Shown here: positions 36,736-45,951 of the stretch, piece after piece
Layout of the letters: every line of letters starts with the position of its first letter
Numbering within the stretch: the stretch's first letter is position 1
Source of the DNA: Phyllobacterium calauticae
Lineage (GTDB): Bacteria > Pseudomonadota > Alphaproteobacteria > Rhizobiales > Rhizobiaceae
Length of the DNA: 64,000 nt
Assembly: GCF_019991125.1 (NCBI RefSeq)
Contig: NZ_JAGENB010000001.1
Span: 62,001 to 126,000, forward strand
Reading direction: 5' to 3'
The notes under the pieces: model-generated
Databases searched by the model: none
The model's input: only the letters and a program-made list of their open reading frames with translations
Told to the model about the DNA's origin: nothing
Made by a program: the position numbers and the translations under genes

Positions 36736-38634
36736 TCACGGCTCGACGGCGACGTCGAGCGCAGGTTTGCCCCGGACAACCACGCCGAGATCGTCTTCCT
36801 CGCGCACCTTGCGCAGGCGTTCTTCGGCCTCGGTTGCCTCGCGCTGGCGGTTCCACATGGAGGCATAGAGGCCATTTTCGGCCAGAAGCGCCGCGTGCCT
36901 GCCGCGTTCGGCAATCACGCCATCCTTGAGCACGATGATCTCGTCGGCGCCGATGATCGTCGACAGGCGGTGGGCGATCACCAGCGTGGTGCGGTCGCGG
37001 CTGACCAGATCGAGCGACGCCTGGATTTCATGTTCGGTCGCGCTGTCGAGCGCCGAGGTGGCCTCGTCGAGGATCAGGATCGGCGGCGCCTTCAAAATGG
37101 TGCGGGCAATGGCAACGCGCTGCTTTTCGCCGCCGGAGAGTTTCAGGCCGCGCTCGCCGACCATGGCATTGTAGCCTTCCGGCAGGCTCTGGATGAAACT
37201 GCCGATCTGGGCAAGCTCGGCCGCGTTGCGCACTTCCTCTTCCGTTGCCGTGATGCGACCATAGCGGACGTTGTAGGCGATGGTATCGTTGAACAGCACC
37301 GTATCCTGCGGCACCATGCCGATCACCGCGCGCAGGCTTTCCTGCGTCACGTCGCGGATATCCTGGCCGTCAATGCTGATCGAACCGCCCTGGATATCGT
37401 AGAAGCGGTAAAGCAGGCGCGACAGGGTGGATTTGCCGGCACCCGACGGACCGACAATGGCGACAGTCTTGCCGGCGGGAACCTCGAAGCTCACCCCCTT
37501 GAGGATCGGACGCTTGGGATCGTAGGCGAACTTCACATTGTCAAAGCGCACGGCGCCGCGCTCGATCACCAGCGGCCTGGCATCGGGCTTGTCGGTCACC
37601 TCCTGCTCGACATCGAGAAGGTCGAACATCTGTTCGATATCGGTCAGGCCCTGCCGCACTTCGCGGTAGATGAAGCCGATGAAATTGAGCGGAATGGAAA
37701 GCTGCATGAGCATGGCATTGATGAAGACGAAATCGCCGAGGGTCTGCGTGCCGGCCAGCACTTCCCTGCCCGACATGATCATCATGACCGCCATGCCGAT
37801 GCCGAAAATCACCGACTGGCCGAAATTCAGCCAGCCGAGCGACGTCCAGATGCGGGTCGCCGAAATCTCGTAGCGCGCCATGGCCGCATCGAAGCGGCTG
37901 GCCTCCATCTGTTCATTGCCGAAATATTTGACCGTCTCGAAGTTCAGGAGCGAGTCGATGGCCTTGGTGTTGGCGTCCGTGTCGGAATCGTTCATGTCGC
38001 GGCGGATGCTGATCCGCCAGTCGCTGGCACGGATGGTGAACCAGGTGTAGAGCCAGACCGTCGCCACGACCACGGCGAGATAGGACAGGCCATAGGCAAA
38101 CGCGAAAATCACGGCGGTCAGCAGGAATTCGATGATCGTCGGCGCGGTGTTGAGGATGGTGAAGCGGACGATGGTTTCAATGCCCTTGGTGCCGCGCTCG
38201 ATGATGCGCGACAAACCGCCGGTGCGCCGCTCGACATGGAAGCGCAGGGACAGGTTGTGCATGTGCACGAATGTCCGGTAGGCAAGCTTGCGCACGGCAT
38301 ATTGCCCGACACTGGCAAACAGCGCATCGCGCAGCTGGTTCAAGCCTGCCTGAATGATGCGCGCGGCATTGTAGGCGGCCACCAGCATCAGCGGGCCGAC
38401 GAGAATGAGCGGCAAGAGATCGGACGGCACGAACTTGCCGTTCAAGGCATTGGTTGCCCATTTGAAGAAATAGGGCACCAGAATGAGGATGACCTTGGAA
38501 ATCAGCAGGTAGAACGAGGCCCAGACGACCCGCATCTTCAGGTCGGGACGTTCATCCGGCCACATATAGGTCCAAAGATTGCGGATGGTCTGCAGCGTTT
38601 TGCCAGACTCGGCGGAGACAGTTTTTTCAGCCAC
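36736..38634 (-). CDS. Atm1-like ABC exporter
   Basis: 632 residues: six membrane helices (to about residue 330), then an ATPase with Walker [19 protein letters not shown]-loop VPQDTVLFN, signature LSGGEKQRVAIARTI and Walker B ILILDEATSALDS. The N-terminus (LWTYMWPDERPDLKMRVVWAS) and overall form match Atm1/HMT1 half-transporters, which export glutathione-linked compounds; the Novosphingobium homologue is tied to heavy-metal tolerance. An ArsR-type sensor gene ends two bases upstream, supporting a metal or sulfur role. Confidence 0.92.
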   Translation of the reverse strand: MAEKTVSAESGKTLQTIRNLWTYMWPDERPDLKMRVVWASFYLLISKVILILVPYFFKWATNALNGKFVPSDLLPLILVGPLMLVAAYNAARIIQAGLNQLRDALFASVGQYAVRKLAYRTFVHMHNLSLRFHVERRTGGLSRIIERGTKGIETIVRFTILNTAPTIIEFLLTAVIFAFAYGLSYLAVVVATVWLYTWFTIRASDWRISIRRDMNDSDTDANTKAIDSLLNFETVKYFGNEQMEASRFDAAMARYEISATRIWTSLGWLNFGQSVIFGIGMAVMMIMSGREVLAGTQTLGDFVFINAMLMQLSIPLNFIGFIYREVRQGLTDIEQMFDLLDVEQEVTDKPDARPLVIERGAVRFDNVKFAYDPKRPILKGVSFEVPAGKTVAIVGPSGAGKSTLSRLLYRFYDIQGGSISIDGQDIRDVTQESLRAVIGMVPQDTVLFNDTIAYNVRYGRITATEEEVRNAAELAQIGSFIQSLPEGYNAMVGERGLKLSGGEKQRVAIARTILKAPPILILDEATSALDSATEHEIQASLDLVSRDRTTLVIAHRLSTIIGADEIIVLKDGVIAERGRHAALLAENGLYASMWNRQREATEAEERLRKVREEDDLGVVVRGKPALDVAVEP

Positions 38635-38636
38635 GG

Positions 38637-39002
38637 CTATTCCTTGATGGCCGCAGCGGCTACCCGCGCTGCCGGCACAATGGTATCGGGCGGACAGCAG
38701 AGATTGGCCATATCGCCGACAAGGGCGGCGACATCGGCAAAGGCGTCCGGATTGATGCTGTAATGGGAACTCTGACCGGACTGGCGGTAATTCACCAGAC
38801 CGGCATCGACCAGTATTTTCAGATGCTGCGATACGGTCGACTGCGCCAGATCAAGCGTTGCGACAATATCCTTGCAGCAGGAGGCGTTCAGCCCGGCCAG
38901 CTGCCGGACAATGCGCAGGCGCGCGGGATGGGCGAGCGCGGTGAGAATCCGCGCCGTTTCCGCATCTGACATCGCCTGTTGAAATCGGTTGCTGCATTTC
39001 AT
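38637..39002 (-). CDS. ArsR/SmtB-family regulator with cysteine pairs
   Basis: 121 residues. The core ALAHPARLRIVRQLAG, the recognition helix LDLAQSTVSQHLKILVDAG and the wing are standard ArsR. It has two vicinal cysteine pairs, NASCCKD just before the recognition helix and NLCCPPD after the dimer helix, well placed to bind a thiophilic metal. The stop is two bases from the Atm1-like exporter start, so the two are co-expressed and the regulator probably represses its own operon. ATG 38972 is an alternative start. Confidence 0.88.
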   Translation of the reverse strand: MKCSNRFQQAMSDAETARILTALAHPARLRIVRQLAGLNASCCKDIVATLDLAQSTVSQHLKILVDAGLVNYRQSGQSSHYSINPDAFADVAALVGDMANLCCPPDTIVPAARVAAAAIKE

Positions 39003-39103
39003 CGTTCATCGGCGATAAACGATATAATTTTCCAATGCAAGGGTTAAAGCGGGTCATCCATGCCATGCGGGTGCGGTTTTGGAGCATATCCAACGCTTAA
39101 GCT

Positions 39104-39514
39104 TCAGAAAAAGCCGTCGAGAAACGCCGCCGTCCGATCCGAGATTCCGACGATCTTGTCGGTTGCCTGGCGGTAGAACTTGAAGTTGAGTTCCGTACCG
39201 GGCTCACCATCTTTCCAGTCGGTCAGATGCTTGAGTTCCCGCCTGCCGAGCGGACGCGTGGCACGGGCATTGCGCCGGATCACAACGCTGACACGCGGCG
39301 TTTGCCTGATGACGCCGCTCTTCCTGGCGACGGCTTCGGCTGAGATGACGACACCGCGTGCAACAAGCCCCTGCCCGCCCTCGTTCTCGCTGGCGAAGAG
39401 AAAGACCGTGTCACCAGCGGCGATATGCTTGCCGCCATACATGGTCTTCTGCGCGGTGAATGCGAACATTTCCGCCTGCGGATCGCGAATCTCGGCTTTG
39501 ATCGCGAATGCCAC
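39104..39514 (-). CDS. Conserved protein with EVE/PUA-like features
   Basis: About 136 residues from GTG 39514, which has GGAGG eight bases upstream. The central FASENEGGQGLVARGVVISA stretch and the late basic, aromatic part resemble the PUA-like/EVE beta barrel that reads modified bases, but I cannot confirm the family. It begins 14 bases after the LysM gene stop, so the two are probably co-transcribed. Function unassigned. Confidence 0.65.
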   Translation of the reverse strand: MAFAIKAEIRDPQAEMFAFTAQKTMYGGKHIAAGDTVFLFASENEGGQGLVARGVVISAEAVARKSGVIRQTPRVSVVIRRNARATRPLGRRELKHLTDWKDGEPGTELNFKFYRQATDKIVGISDRTAAFLDGFF

Positions 39515-39528
39515 CCGTCCGTCCTCCG

Positions 39529-40800
39529 CTATTGCGGCGCCGGCTTGTCCTTTTCCGGCAATGAAAAGACCTGTCCGGGGAAAATCCTGTTCGGGTTCTG
39601 GATCTGCTCCTTGTTGGCCAGATAGATCGTCGTATAGCGCACACCCGCACCATAGGTCCGGCGCGAAATCGTCCACAGATTGTCGCCGCGCCGGATGATG
39701 ACCGAACCATCGACATTGCGAAGCGGCTTGGCCGTATCGGCGCCCGACGCCTGTTCACTGCCGGCAGCCGGGGCTGCTTCGGTCGAAGCCTGCGGCGTTG
39801 CGGCCGGTGCGGGCGTTGCGGATGGTGCGACGGCCGACACGCGCTGGCCTGCCTCGCGCTTGAACGGCACGGCGGCGCGGGCAATGACGGTCACGCCGTC
39901 CTTTTCCACCATGTCCGCACGGATGATATAGTCGCCCACGGGCAGGTCGCGGGTTGTCTGCACGAGAAAGTGGCCGTCGGCGCCCGTCTTGGTCGAGCCG
40001 ATGAGATTGTCATTGGCATAGACCTTGACCGTGTAGCCGGCATCGGCAATGCCGGCGATGAACAGTTTGCTGCCTTCGATCTCCACCGCTTCGACAACGA
40101 TGCGGGCCTTGGCGACGGGCTGCTTGGCCGGCTTGTCGCCGGTGGGAGCCGCTGCGGCCGCCGGCTGGTTGGAAGCAGCCTGACCTGCCGGAGCTTCCGG
40201 CACGGTGATCAGCCGGCTCGGCTGGCCGGATTGTTCGACAAGCGCCAGGACCTGCCCCGATTTGGTTTCGGGGATGGAGACGATGGCGGTTTCCAGCGAT
40301 GTCATGGCGCTGCCATCGGGTGCCGTCGAGCGCAGGACCAGCTGGTAATCGCCGGGCTTCAGGGGATCATCGAGGACGATGACGAAGTCGCCATTGGGCG
40401 AAGCCTTGGTGGTTCCAAGAATATCGCCGCGGGCCAGAAGGTCCACCTTGGCATTGTTGGCAGCCTTGCCCGCCAGAACGATCGTTCCCTTGGGGTCAAC
40501 GCGCAGCACATCGAAGGTTGGAGCACCCGGCTTGCCCTCGGCCGCTTCAACCTGCGGCGTCGTCGTGCCTGCGGCTGGCGCGGCAGCCGGTGCCGTCGTG
40601 TCGGTCGAAGGTGCAGCTTGCGGCTGTTCGGCCGGTTTTGCGGCGGGCGTTTGCGCGGCTGGCGCAGGTGCGTTTCCGCTCGCCGTTACGGCCGACGTAT
40701 TGGAAGTCGGCTTACCCGGAACAAACCCCAGATAGGCAGCAGCCAGCCCCACGGCGACAACAACGCCAAACCCCAATAGTGCAAACTTGTTCTTGACCAT
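39529..40800 (-). CDS. LysM-domain envelope protein
   Basis: About 423 residues. A single N-terminal hydrophobic helix (FALLGFGVVVAVGLAAAYLGF) is followed by a long Ala/Pro/Thr-rich linker, two Ig-like stretches (around 85-170 and 235-300) and a second Ala/Pro linker. The C-terminal LysM domain contains VIIRRGDNLWTISRRTYGAG. LysM binds peptidoglycan, so the protein probably spans from inner membrane to cell wall. The start is at 40800; the longer open frame runs into the palindromic repeat and is rejected. Confidence 0.88.
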   Translation of the reverse strand: MVKNKFALLGFGVVVAVGLAAAYLGFVPGKPTSNTSAVTASGNAPAPAAQTPAAKPAEQPQAAPSTDTTAPAAAPAAGTTTPQVEAAEGKPGAPTFDVLRVDPKGTIVLAGKAANNAKVDLLARGDILGTTKASPNGDFVIVLDDPLKPGDYQLVLRSTAPDGSAMTSLETAIVSIPETKSGQVLALVEQSGQPSRLITVPEAPAGQAASNQPAAAAAPTGDKPAKQPVAKARIVVEAVEIEGSKLFIAGIADAGYTVKVYANDNLIGSTKTGADGHFLVQTTRDLPVGDYIIRADMVEKDGVTVIARAAVPFKREAGQRVSAVAPSATPAPAATPQASTEAAPAAGSEQASGADTAKPLRNVDGSVIIRRGDNLWTISRRTYGAGVRYTTIYLANKEQIQNPNRIFPGQVFSLPEKDKPAPQ

Positions 40801-40828
40801 CGATCCCCAACCCTTTTGTTCTTTTGCT

Positions 40829-40905
40829 CTAGTGGTCCGATTCTGACATTTGCCCCCCATTGATACAAGCCAAATAAGCAAATGTCAGAATCAAAGGACC
40901 ACTAG
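40829..40905. repeat. Palindromic repeat, family 2, copy A
   Basis: Left arm 40829-40853 begins CTAGTGGTCCGATTCTGACA; right arm 40878-40905 is its complement with an extra three bases (TTT in the arm's orientation). It lies 29 bases from the LysM start, within the 338-base gap to the LOG gene. Confidence 0.85.
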
Positions 40906-40918
40906 CAAGTCTATGATT

Positions 40919-40997
40919 CTAGTGGAACTTTGAATTTGACATTCGCATGTTGCAGATGATGTCAAACGGAATGCGAATGTCAAATTCGTTCCACTAG
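40919..40997. repeat. Palindromic repeat, family 2, copy B
   Basis: Left arm 40919-40948 begins CTAGTGGAACTTTGAATTTG; right arm 40971-40997 is its complement without the TTT. It lies 13 bases from copy A and shares the pattern CTAGTGG-NNC and TGACATT-N-GC, so the two are homologous elements in tandem. The remaining 140 bases to the LOG start must hold that gene's promoter. Confidence 0.85.
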
Positions 40998-41138
40998 CGC
41001 CTTTTGTGCTCTGCCACAAGAAAACCGTTTAGATTCAGCCTCATTCTTTGTGATTATTCTACCAGATTCGCAATTCGAGGCTTTTGTCGCATCCGCAGCG
41101 GCTTGACGTTTCACCGCACAGAAGGCACCACTTTTCAA

Positions 41139-41744
41139 ATGAGCAAGATTCAATCCATCTGCGTTTACTGCGGCTCGTCTCCGGGCCGCGATCCGATTTA
41201 CAAACAGAGCGGCAGGATGCTGGGCAAATCCATTGCCGAAAACGGGCTTGAGCTGGTCTACGGCGGCGGCACGAAGGGCATCATGGGCGCCGTTGCCGAT
41301 GGTGTCATGTCGGCGGGCGGCAAGGTCACCGGCATCATTCCGAAGTTCCTGATGAACAAGGAAGCCACCGAGCATGCGCTCGGCCAGCTGTCGGAACTGG
41401 TCGTCACCGAGGACATGCACGAGCGCAAGCACAAGATGTTCGAGCGCTCCGACGCCTTCGTCACCCTGCCCGGCGGCATCGGCACGGTGGAAGAGATCGT
41501 CGAGATCATGACCTGGGCGCAGCTCGGGCGCCACCGCAAGCCGATGGTGTTCGCCAACATCAACGGGTTCTGGAATCCGATGCTTGCCCTCATCGATCAC
41601 ATGAAGGCGGAAGGCTTCGTGCATACGTCACATTTGGTCAATCCGCTTGTGGTAGAACGCCCGGAAGATATCGTTCCGGCGATCCTCAAAGCAGCCGCAA
41701 GAGGCGACCGGGACGGCGACGAAGCGATCATCGAACGGCTGTAG
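41139..41744 (+). CDS. LOG-family protein (cytokinin riboside monophosphate phosphoribohydrolase-like)
   Basis: 201 residues. ICVYCGSSPGRDPIY at the N-terminus, YGGGTKGIMGAVADG and the LOG signature LPGGIGTVEEIVEIMTW are intact. LOG enzymes split nucleoside 5'-monophosphates to the free base and ribose 5-phosphate; in bacteria they serve nucleotide turnover and sometimes cytokinin production. ATG 41139 fits the family start. A CorA/ZntB gene follows 21 bases later. Confidence 0.92.
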   Translation: MSKIQSICVYCGSSPGRDPIYKQSGRMLGKSIAENGLELVYGGGTKGIMGAVADGVMSAGGKVTGIIPKFLMNKEATEHALGQLSELVVTEDMHERKHKMFERSDAFVTLPGGIGTVEEIVEIMTWAQLGRHRKPMVFANINGFWNPMLALIDHMKAEGFVHTSHLVNPLVVERPEDIVPAILKAAARGDRDGDEAIIERL

Positions 41745-41765
41745 AAGCAAAGGAGCGGGGATTTC

Positions 41766-42776
41766 ATGGTTCAAACGCTGAGCTTAGATCCCGCCCCCGA
41801 CGCCAAGCTTCTCCCCCAGGACGACTTTGTCATATCCTACCGGTTCGGCAGCGATGGCGCCTTGCTGTCCGAACCCGCCGCCGTATCGGACAAGGCATGG
41901 ACCTGGAAAAGTTATGCGCTGGCCGATGCGCGCGCCCGGCGCAGCCTCGAAGCGGACAAGAGCCTGCCGGACAGCGTGCGCGAAGCCTTTCTCTCCTCCG
42001 GCGATCAATGCCAGATCAGCTTCGAAGACGGCTGGCTGTTCGGTGAACTGCCGGATCTGCAGCACGAGCACTATGGCGATCCGCGCGAGCTCGGCTATTT
42101 CCGCTTTGCCTTCGACAGGAACCTGTTCATCAGCGGCCGCCGGCACCCGCTGCAATCGGTGGATGACGTACGCCAGTCCATCAATCGCGGCAAGATCAGG
42201 CCGGCCGCGCCGATCGCACTGTTCAACGCGATATTCCGGCGCTTTCTCGACCTGCTCAAGGCCGAGATCAACCGGCTTTCGGAAACGCTCGATTCCATCG
42301 AGGACCACATCGTCAGCGAAAAATGGCAGGGCGAGCGCGAACGGCTGGTGCCTGTGCGCCGCCAGATCGTGGTGTTTCACCGCTATCTCACGGCTGCGAC
42401 CAGCCTGTTCCGCCATATCGACCATGCGGACCGGCGCGCCCTGCCCGAAGATCTGGACGATCTGATCGAAGGCCTGTCGATCCGCGCGGCAACGCTGCAT
42501 GCGGAAGGCGAACAGCTGCAGCAGCGCGCAAGGCTGCTGCAGGACGAACTGCTGGCCAAGATGACCGATCAGTCCAACCGTTTTCTCTACGTGCTCTCCG
42601 TCATGACCGCCGTGCTGTTGCCGAGCAACGTCATCACCGGGCTGTTCGGCATGAACACGCCGGGCCTGCCCTTCGCCAACAGCGCGCATGGCTTCTGGGT
42701 GGTGGCGCTGCTCGCCGTGATCATTTCGGCCATGGTCTACCTGGTCGTCCGCAGGATCGGCGGATCAGGGCGTTAG
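41766..42776 (+). CDS. CorA-family metal ion transporter (ZntB-like)
   Basis: 336 residues: a large cytoplasmic N-terminal domain with long helices, then two C-terminal membrane helices. The pore signature GMN occurs in VITGLFGMNTPGLPF. The basic C-terminus and lack of a strong negative loop favour the ZntB branch, which moves zinc, over the magnesium channel. AAGGAG is seven to eight bases upstream. The 3' end overlaps the convergent rarD by 12 bases. Confidence 0.9.
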   Translation: MVQTLSLDPAPDAKLLPQDDFVISYRFGSDGALLSEPAAVSDKAWTWKSYALADARARRSLEADKSLPDSVREAFLSSGDQCQISFEDGWLFGELPDLQHEHYGDPRELGYFRFAFDRNLFISGRRHPLQSVDDVRQSINRGKIRPAAPIALFNAIFRRFLDLLKAEINRLSETLDSIEDHIVSEKWQGERERLVPVRRQIVVFHRYLTAATSLFRHIDHADRRALPEDLDDLIEGLSIRAATLHAEGEQLQQRARLLQDELLAKMTDQSNRFLYVLSVMTAVLLPSNVITGLFGMNTPGLPFANSAHGFWVVALLAVIISAMVYLVVRRIGGSGR

Positions 42777-43724
42777 AGCCTTCGCCTTGCGCGATTCATG
42801 CAGCATCGACCAGGTGTAGATCGCCAGCGCCGCCCAGATCAGCGCGAAGGCAATGAACTGGCTGTTGGAGAATGGCTCCTTGAACACGAAGATGGCGCAC
42901 AGGAACACGATGGTCGGCGCGAGATACTGCATCAGGCCGATGGTGGTATAGCGCAGGAGTTTTGCGCCAAAAGCGTAGAGAATAAGCGGAATGGCCGTGG
43001 CCGGACCGGCAAACAGGAGAAGGCCGATATCATGGCTGCCGCCATTGACGAAATGGCTCGTGCCCTGTGCCACGGTCCAGGCAATGAAGCCAAGCGAAGG
43101 AATGGACAGGATCAGCACTTCCAGCATGAAGCCTTGCGTCGGGCCGATGGGCAAGGTCTTGCGGAAGAAGCCATAGAAACCGAAGCTGAAGGCGAGAACC
43201 AGCGAAATCCACGGCAGGCCGCCGGATGAAATGGTCAGGAGCACAACCGCGCAGGCCGCAAGGCCGACCGCCACCATCTGCGGGCGCGTCAGCTTTTCCG
43301 ACAGGAAAATACTGCCGAGCACCACGTTCACCAGCGGATTGATGTAATAGCCGAGCGCCGTGTCGATGGCGTGCCCGGCGCCGATGGCCCAGACATAGGT
43401 GCCCCAGTTGATGGTGATCAGCGTCGCCGTCAAGGTGGCCATGGCCAGCATGCGCGGCGTTGTCAGCGCGGTTCTCAGATCGTCGAAACGGCCCAGCCAC
43501 CACAGCACGGCACCGGCAATGGGAACCGACCAGACGATGCGGTGCGCCACCACTTCCAGCGCCGGCATGTAAGCCACGGCTTTCAGATAGAACGGCAGGA
43601 TGCCCCACAGCAGATAGGCGGAAAGCGCAAAGATAAAGCCTTTCCTGCCGTCGGACATTCCCGGCCCTGCTTCAGCTGCGATTGCTCCAGCCCCAAGGCC
43701 GCTTTGATTGATCTGTTCACTCAT
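42765..43724 (-). CDS. rarD: EamA transporter, RarD type
   Basis: 319 residues from ATG 43724 (a GTG at 43745 is also open). About ten membrane helices are present. The RarD signature GFIFALSAYLLWGILPFYLK, the INWGTYVWAI stretch and GYYINPLVNVVLG are clear. RarD proteins belong to the drug/metabolite transporter superfamily; original annotation is chloramphenicol sensitivity, substrate uncertain. It is convergent with the CorA/ZntB gene. Confidence 0.92.
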   Translation of the reverse strand: MSEQINQSGLGAGAIAAEAGPGMSDGRKGFIFALSAYLLWGILPFYLKAVAYMPALEVVAHRIVWSVPIAGAVLWWLGRFDDLRTALTTPRMLAMATLTATLITINWGTYVWAIGAGHAIDTALGYYINPLVNVVLGSIFLSEKLTRPQMVAVGLAACAVVLLTISSGGLPWISLVLAFSFGFYGFFRKTLPIGPTQGFMLEVLILSIPSLGFIAWTVAQGTSHFVNGGSHDIGLLLFAGPATAIPLILYAFGAKLLRYTTIGLMQYLAPTIVFLCAIFVFKEPFSNSQFIAFALIWAALAIYTWSMLHESRKAKALTP

Positions 43725-43837
43725 GCGGCGATGCTCTACGACCACCGGCCGGAAACGTCTATCGAATTCGGCTGATCATCCCATCAACGCCCTTGATGAT
43801 TTGGAATCAATTTCATCCAAAAATCGAAAAAACCGGC

Positions 43838-45451
43838 TCACTCGGCAGCGATTTTGCCCGCGAGATCGCGATTTTTCATCAATTTATAGACGATTGAGTC
43901 CATCAGCGCCTGAAACGACGCATCGATGATATTGTCGGAAACGCCCACCGTCCACCAGCGCACATTGCTGGAATCCGTCGATTCGACCAGAACCCGGGTG
44001 ATGGCTTCCGTGCCGCCATTGAGGATACGCACCTTGAAATCCGCCAGCACCAGATCGTCGATCTCGTGCTGGTAGCGCCCCATGTCCTTGCGCAAGGCCA
44101 GATCGAGCGCATTGACCGGGCCATGCCCTTCCGCCACGGACATGCGCTGCTCGCCATCAACCTCGACGCGGACCACGGCTTCGGAAACGGTCTTGATATT
44201 GCCATTGGCATCGAAGCGGCGTTCGACCATGCAGCGGAAGGATTCGACCTTGAAGAATTCCGGCACCGTACCGAGCGTGCGGCGGGCTAGCAGCTCGAAA
44301 CTGGCATCGGCGCCCTCATAGGCATAACCTTCAGCCTCGTGCTCCTTGACCAGCGCGATCAGCGTATCGAGGCGCGGATCGTTTTTTGCAACGGGAATGC
44401 CGCGCCGCTCCAGCTCATTGATAAAGTTGGATTTTCCACCCTGATCGGACACCATGACCTTGCGGCGGTTACCGACAGTCTCCGGCGGTATGTGTTCGTA
44501 GGTCGCGGGTTCCTTGATCAGCGCGGAGGCGTGAATGCCCGCCTTGGTGGCGAAAGCCGAAGCGCCGACAAAGGCGCCCTGCGCATTGGGCGCGCGGTTG
44601 AGCAGTTCATCGAAACTGCGCGACAGGCGCGACAGGCCCTTGAGCTTTTCGGCGCTGATGCCGGTTTCGAAGCGGTCCGACCAGGCGGGCTTGAGCGCCA
44701 GCGTCGGGATGATCGTGATCAGATTGGCATTACCGCAACGCTCGCCGATGCCATTGAGCGTGCCCTGGATATGACGCACGCCCGCATCGACGGCAGCGAG
44801 CGAATTGGCAACCGCCTGCTCTGTGTCGTTGTGGGCATGAATGCCGAGGTGGTCGCCGGGTATGGCTTTGGTGACGGCGCGGACGATCGCGCCAACTTCA
44901 TTCGGCTGCGTGCCGCCATTGGTATCGCACAGCACCACCCAGCGCGCCCCGGCCTCATAGGCGGTTTTGGCGCAGGCCATGGCATAGTCCGGGTTGGCCT
45001 TGTAGCCGTCGAAAAAATGCTCGCAATCAACGATGGCTTCCTTGCCCGCCGCGACCGCCGCCCGGACGGAGGTATCGATGGATTCGAGGTTCTCCTCGTT
45101 GGTACAGCCGAGCGCGACACGGACATGGTAGTCCCAGCTCTTGCCGACAAAACAGACGACATCGGCCGAAGAGCGGATCAGCGCCGCCAGCCCCGGATCG
45201 TTGGACACGGAGACACCGGCGCGCTTGGTCATGCCGAAAGCGGCAAACTTTGCCCGCTTGGTCCGCTTTTCCGCAAGGAAGGCCGTGTCGGTCGGATTGG
45301 CGCCGGGATAGCCGCCCTCGACATAGTCGAGGCCGAACTCATCGAGCATATCGGCAATGACCTTCTTGTCCTCGACCGAAAAATCGATGCCCGGCGTCTG
45401 CTGCCCGTCGCGCAACGTCGTGTCGAAGAGATAAACGCGTTCTTTTGTCAC
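43838..45451 (-). CDS. cimA: Citramalate synthase
   Basis: About 537 residues. The HMGL-like barrel shows DTTLRDGQQTPGIDFS, the metal ligands in HAHNDTEQAVANSL and NGIGERCGN; the C-terminal LeuA dimer/regulatory domain is complete. Length and the KAGIHASAL region fit the citramalate branch (pyruvate plus acetyl-CoA), a threonine-independent entry to isoleucine. GTG 45451 has GGGAGG seven bases upstream. It overlaps the GFA gene stop (GTGA), so it is coupled to it. 2-Isopropylmalate synthase is less likely. Confidence 0.88.
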   Translation of the reverse strand: MTKERVYLFDTTLRDGQQTPGIDFSVEDKKVIADMLDEFGLDYVEGGYPGANPTDTAFLAEKRTKRAKFAAFGMTKRAGVSVSNDPGLAALIRSSADVVCFVGKSWDYHVRVALGCTNEENLESIDTSVRAAVAAGKEAIVDCEHFFDGYKANPDYAMACAKTAYEAGARWVVLCDTNGGTQPNEVGAIVRAVTKAIPGDHLGIHAHNDTEQAVANSLAAVDAGVRHIQGTLNGIGERCGNANLITIIPTLALKPAWSDRFETGISAEKLKGLSRLSRSFDELLNRAPNAQGAFVGASAFATKAGIHASALIKEPATYEHIPPETVGNRRKVMVSDQGGKSNFINELERRGIPVAKNDPRLDTLIALVKEHEAEGYAYEGADASFELLARRTLGTVPEFFKVESFRCMVERRFDANGNIKTVSEAVVRVEVDGEQRMSVAEGHGPVNALDLALRKDMGRYQHEIDDLVLADFKVRILNGGTEAITRVLVESTDSSNVRWWTVGVSDNIIDASFQALMDSIVYKLMKNRDLAGKIAAE

Positions 45452-45951
45452 TTGCCCGCCTCCCCCAGCGGCCCCAGCGGCCATGCATCCGTATCATGAT
45501 CGGGATGCTGGTTGGAAACCATTGTTTTCAGGAATTCGATCGATTCCGGATCGCCATCGGACCTGTGGCCTGGCAACCGGCTGAGATCATCGACATAGGG
45601 CAGCTTGTCCTCGATACCCCATTGCACAATCGGCGCCAGTTCCTCCGGGTGGTCGAAGGCGCCGATGGCCAGCGCGACGCCGTCGGGCGCCTCGTAGGTC
45701 AGGGGCGTGCCGCAAGCGGCGCAGAAGCCGCGCTGGACGTGATTGGACGAGCGGAAGCGTTTTGGCGCGCCGCGCGTCCACTCCAGGTGCGCCGTCCTGG
45801 TGGAAACCAGCGGCGCATAGAAATTGCCGAAAGCCTTCTGGCACATGCGGCAATGACAGATGGAGGTATCGGTCAGCGCACCTTCAACGCGGAACCGCAC
45901 CGCGCCGCACTGACAGCCGCCGCTATAGACGGGCCTGTTATCAAGACTCAT
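45448..45951 (-). CDS. GFA-family zinc enzyme (CENP-V/glutathione-dependent formaldehyde-activating-like)
   Basis: About 167 residues. The zinc-binding pattern is complete: GGCQCGAVRF, ICHCRMCQKAFG and FCAACGTPLTY. Family members activate S-hydroxymethyl-glutathione or have unrelated carbon-sulfur roles; function here is open. The start is ATG 45951 (45960 also open); it overlaps the DUF559 stop by 11 bases and the cimA start by four. Confidence 0.88.
   Translation of the reverse strand: MSLDNRPVYSGGCQCGAVRFRVEGALTDTSICHCRMCQKAFGNFYAPLVSTRTAHLEWTRGAPKRFRSSNHVQRGFCAACGTPLTYEAPDGVALAIGAFDHPEELAPIVQWGIEDKLPYVDDLSRLPGHRSDGDPESIEFLKTMVSNQHPDHDTDAWPLGPLGEAGK

Noticed and set aside
35785-38763. A 992-codon open frame on the plus strand
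   Set aside because: It runs opposite psd, pssA and the Atm1-like exporter, which all have clear family motifs. Its translation has no domain and only reflects third-position GC bias.
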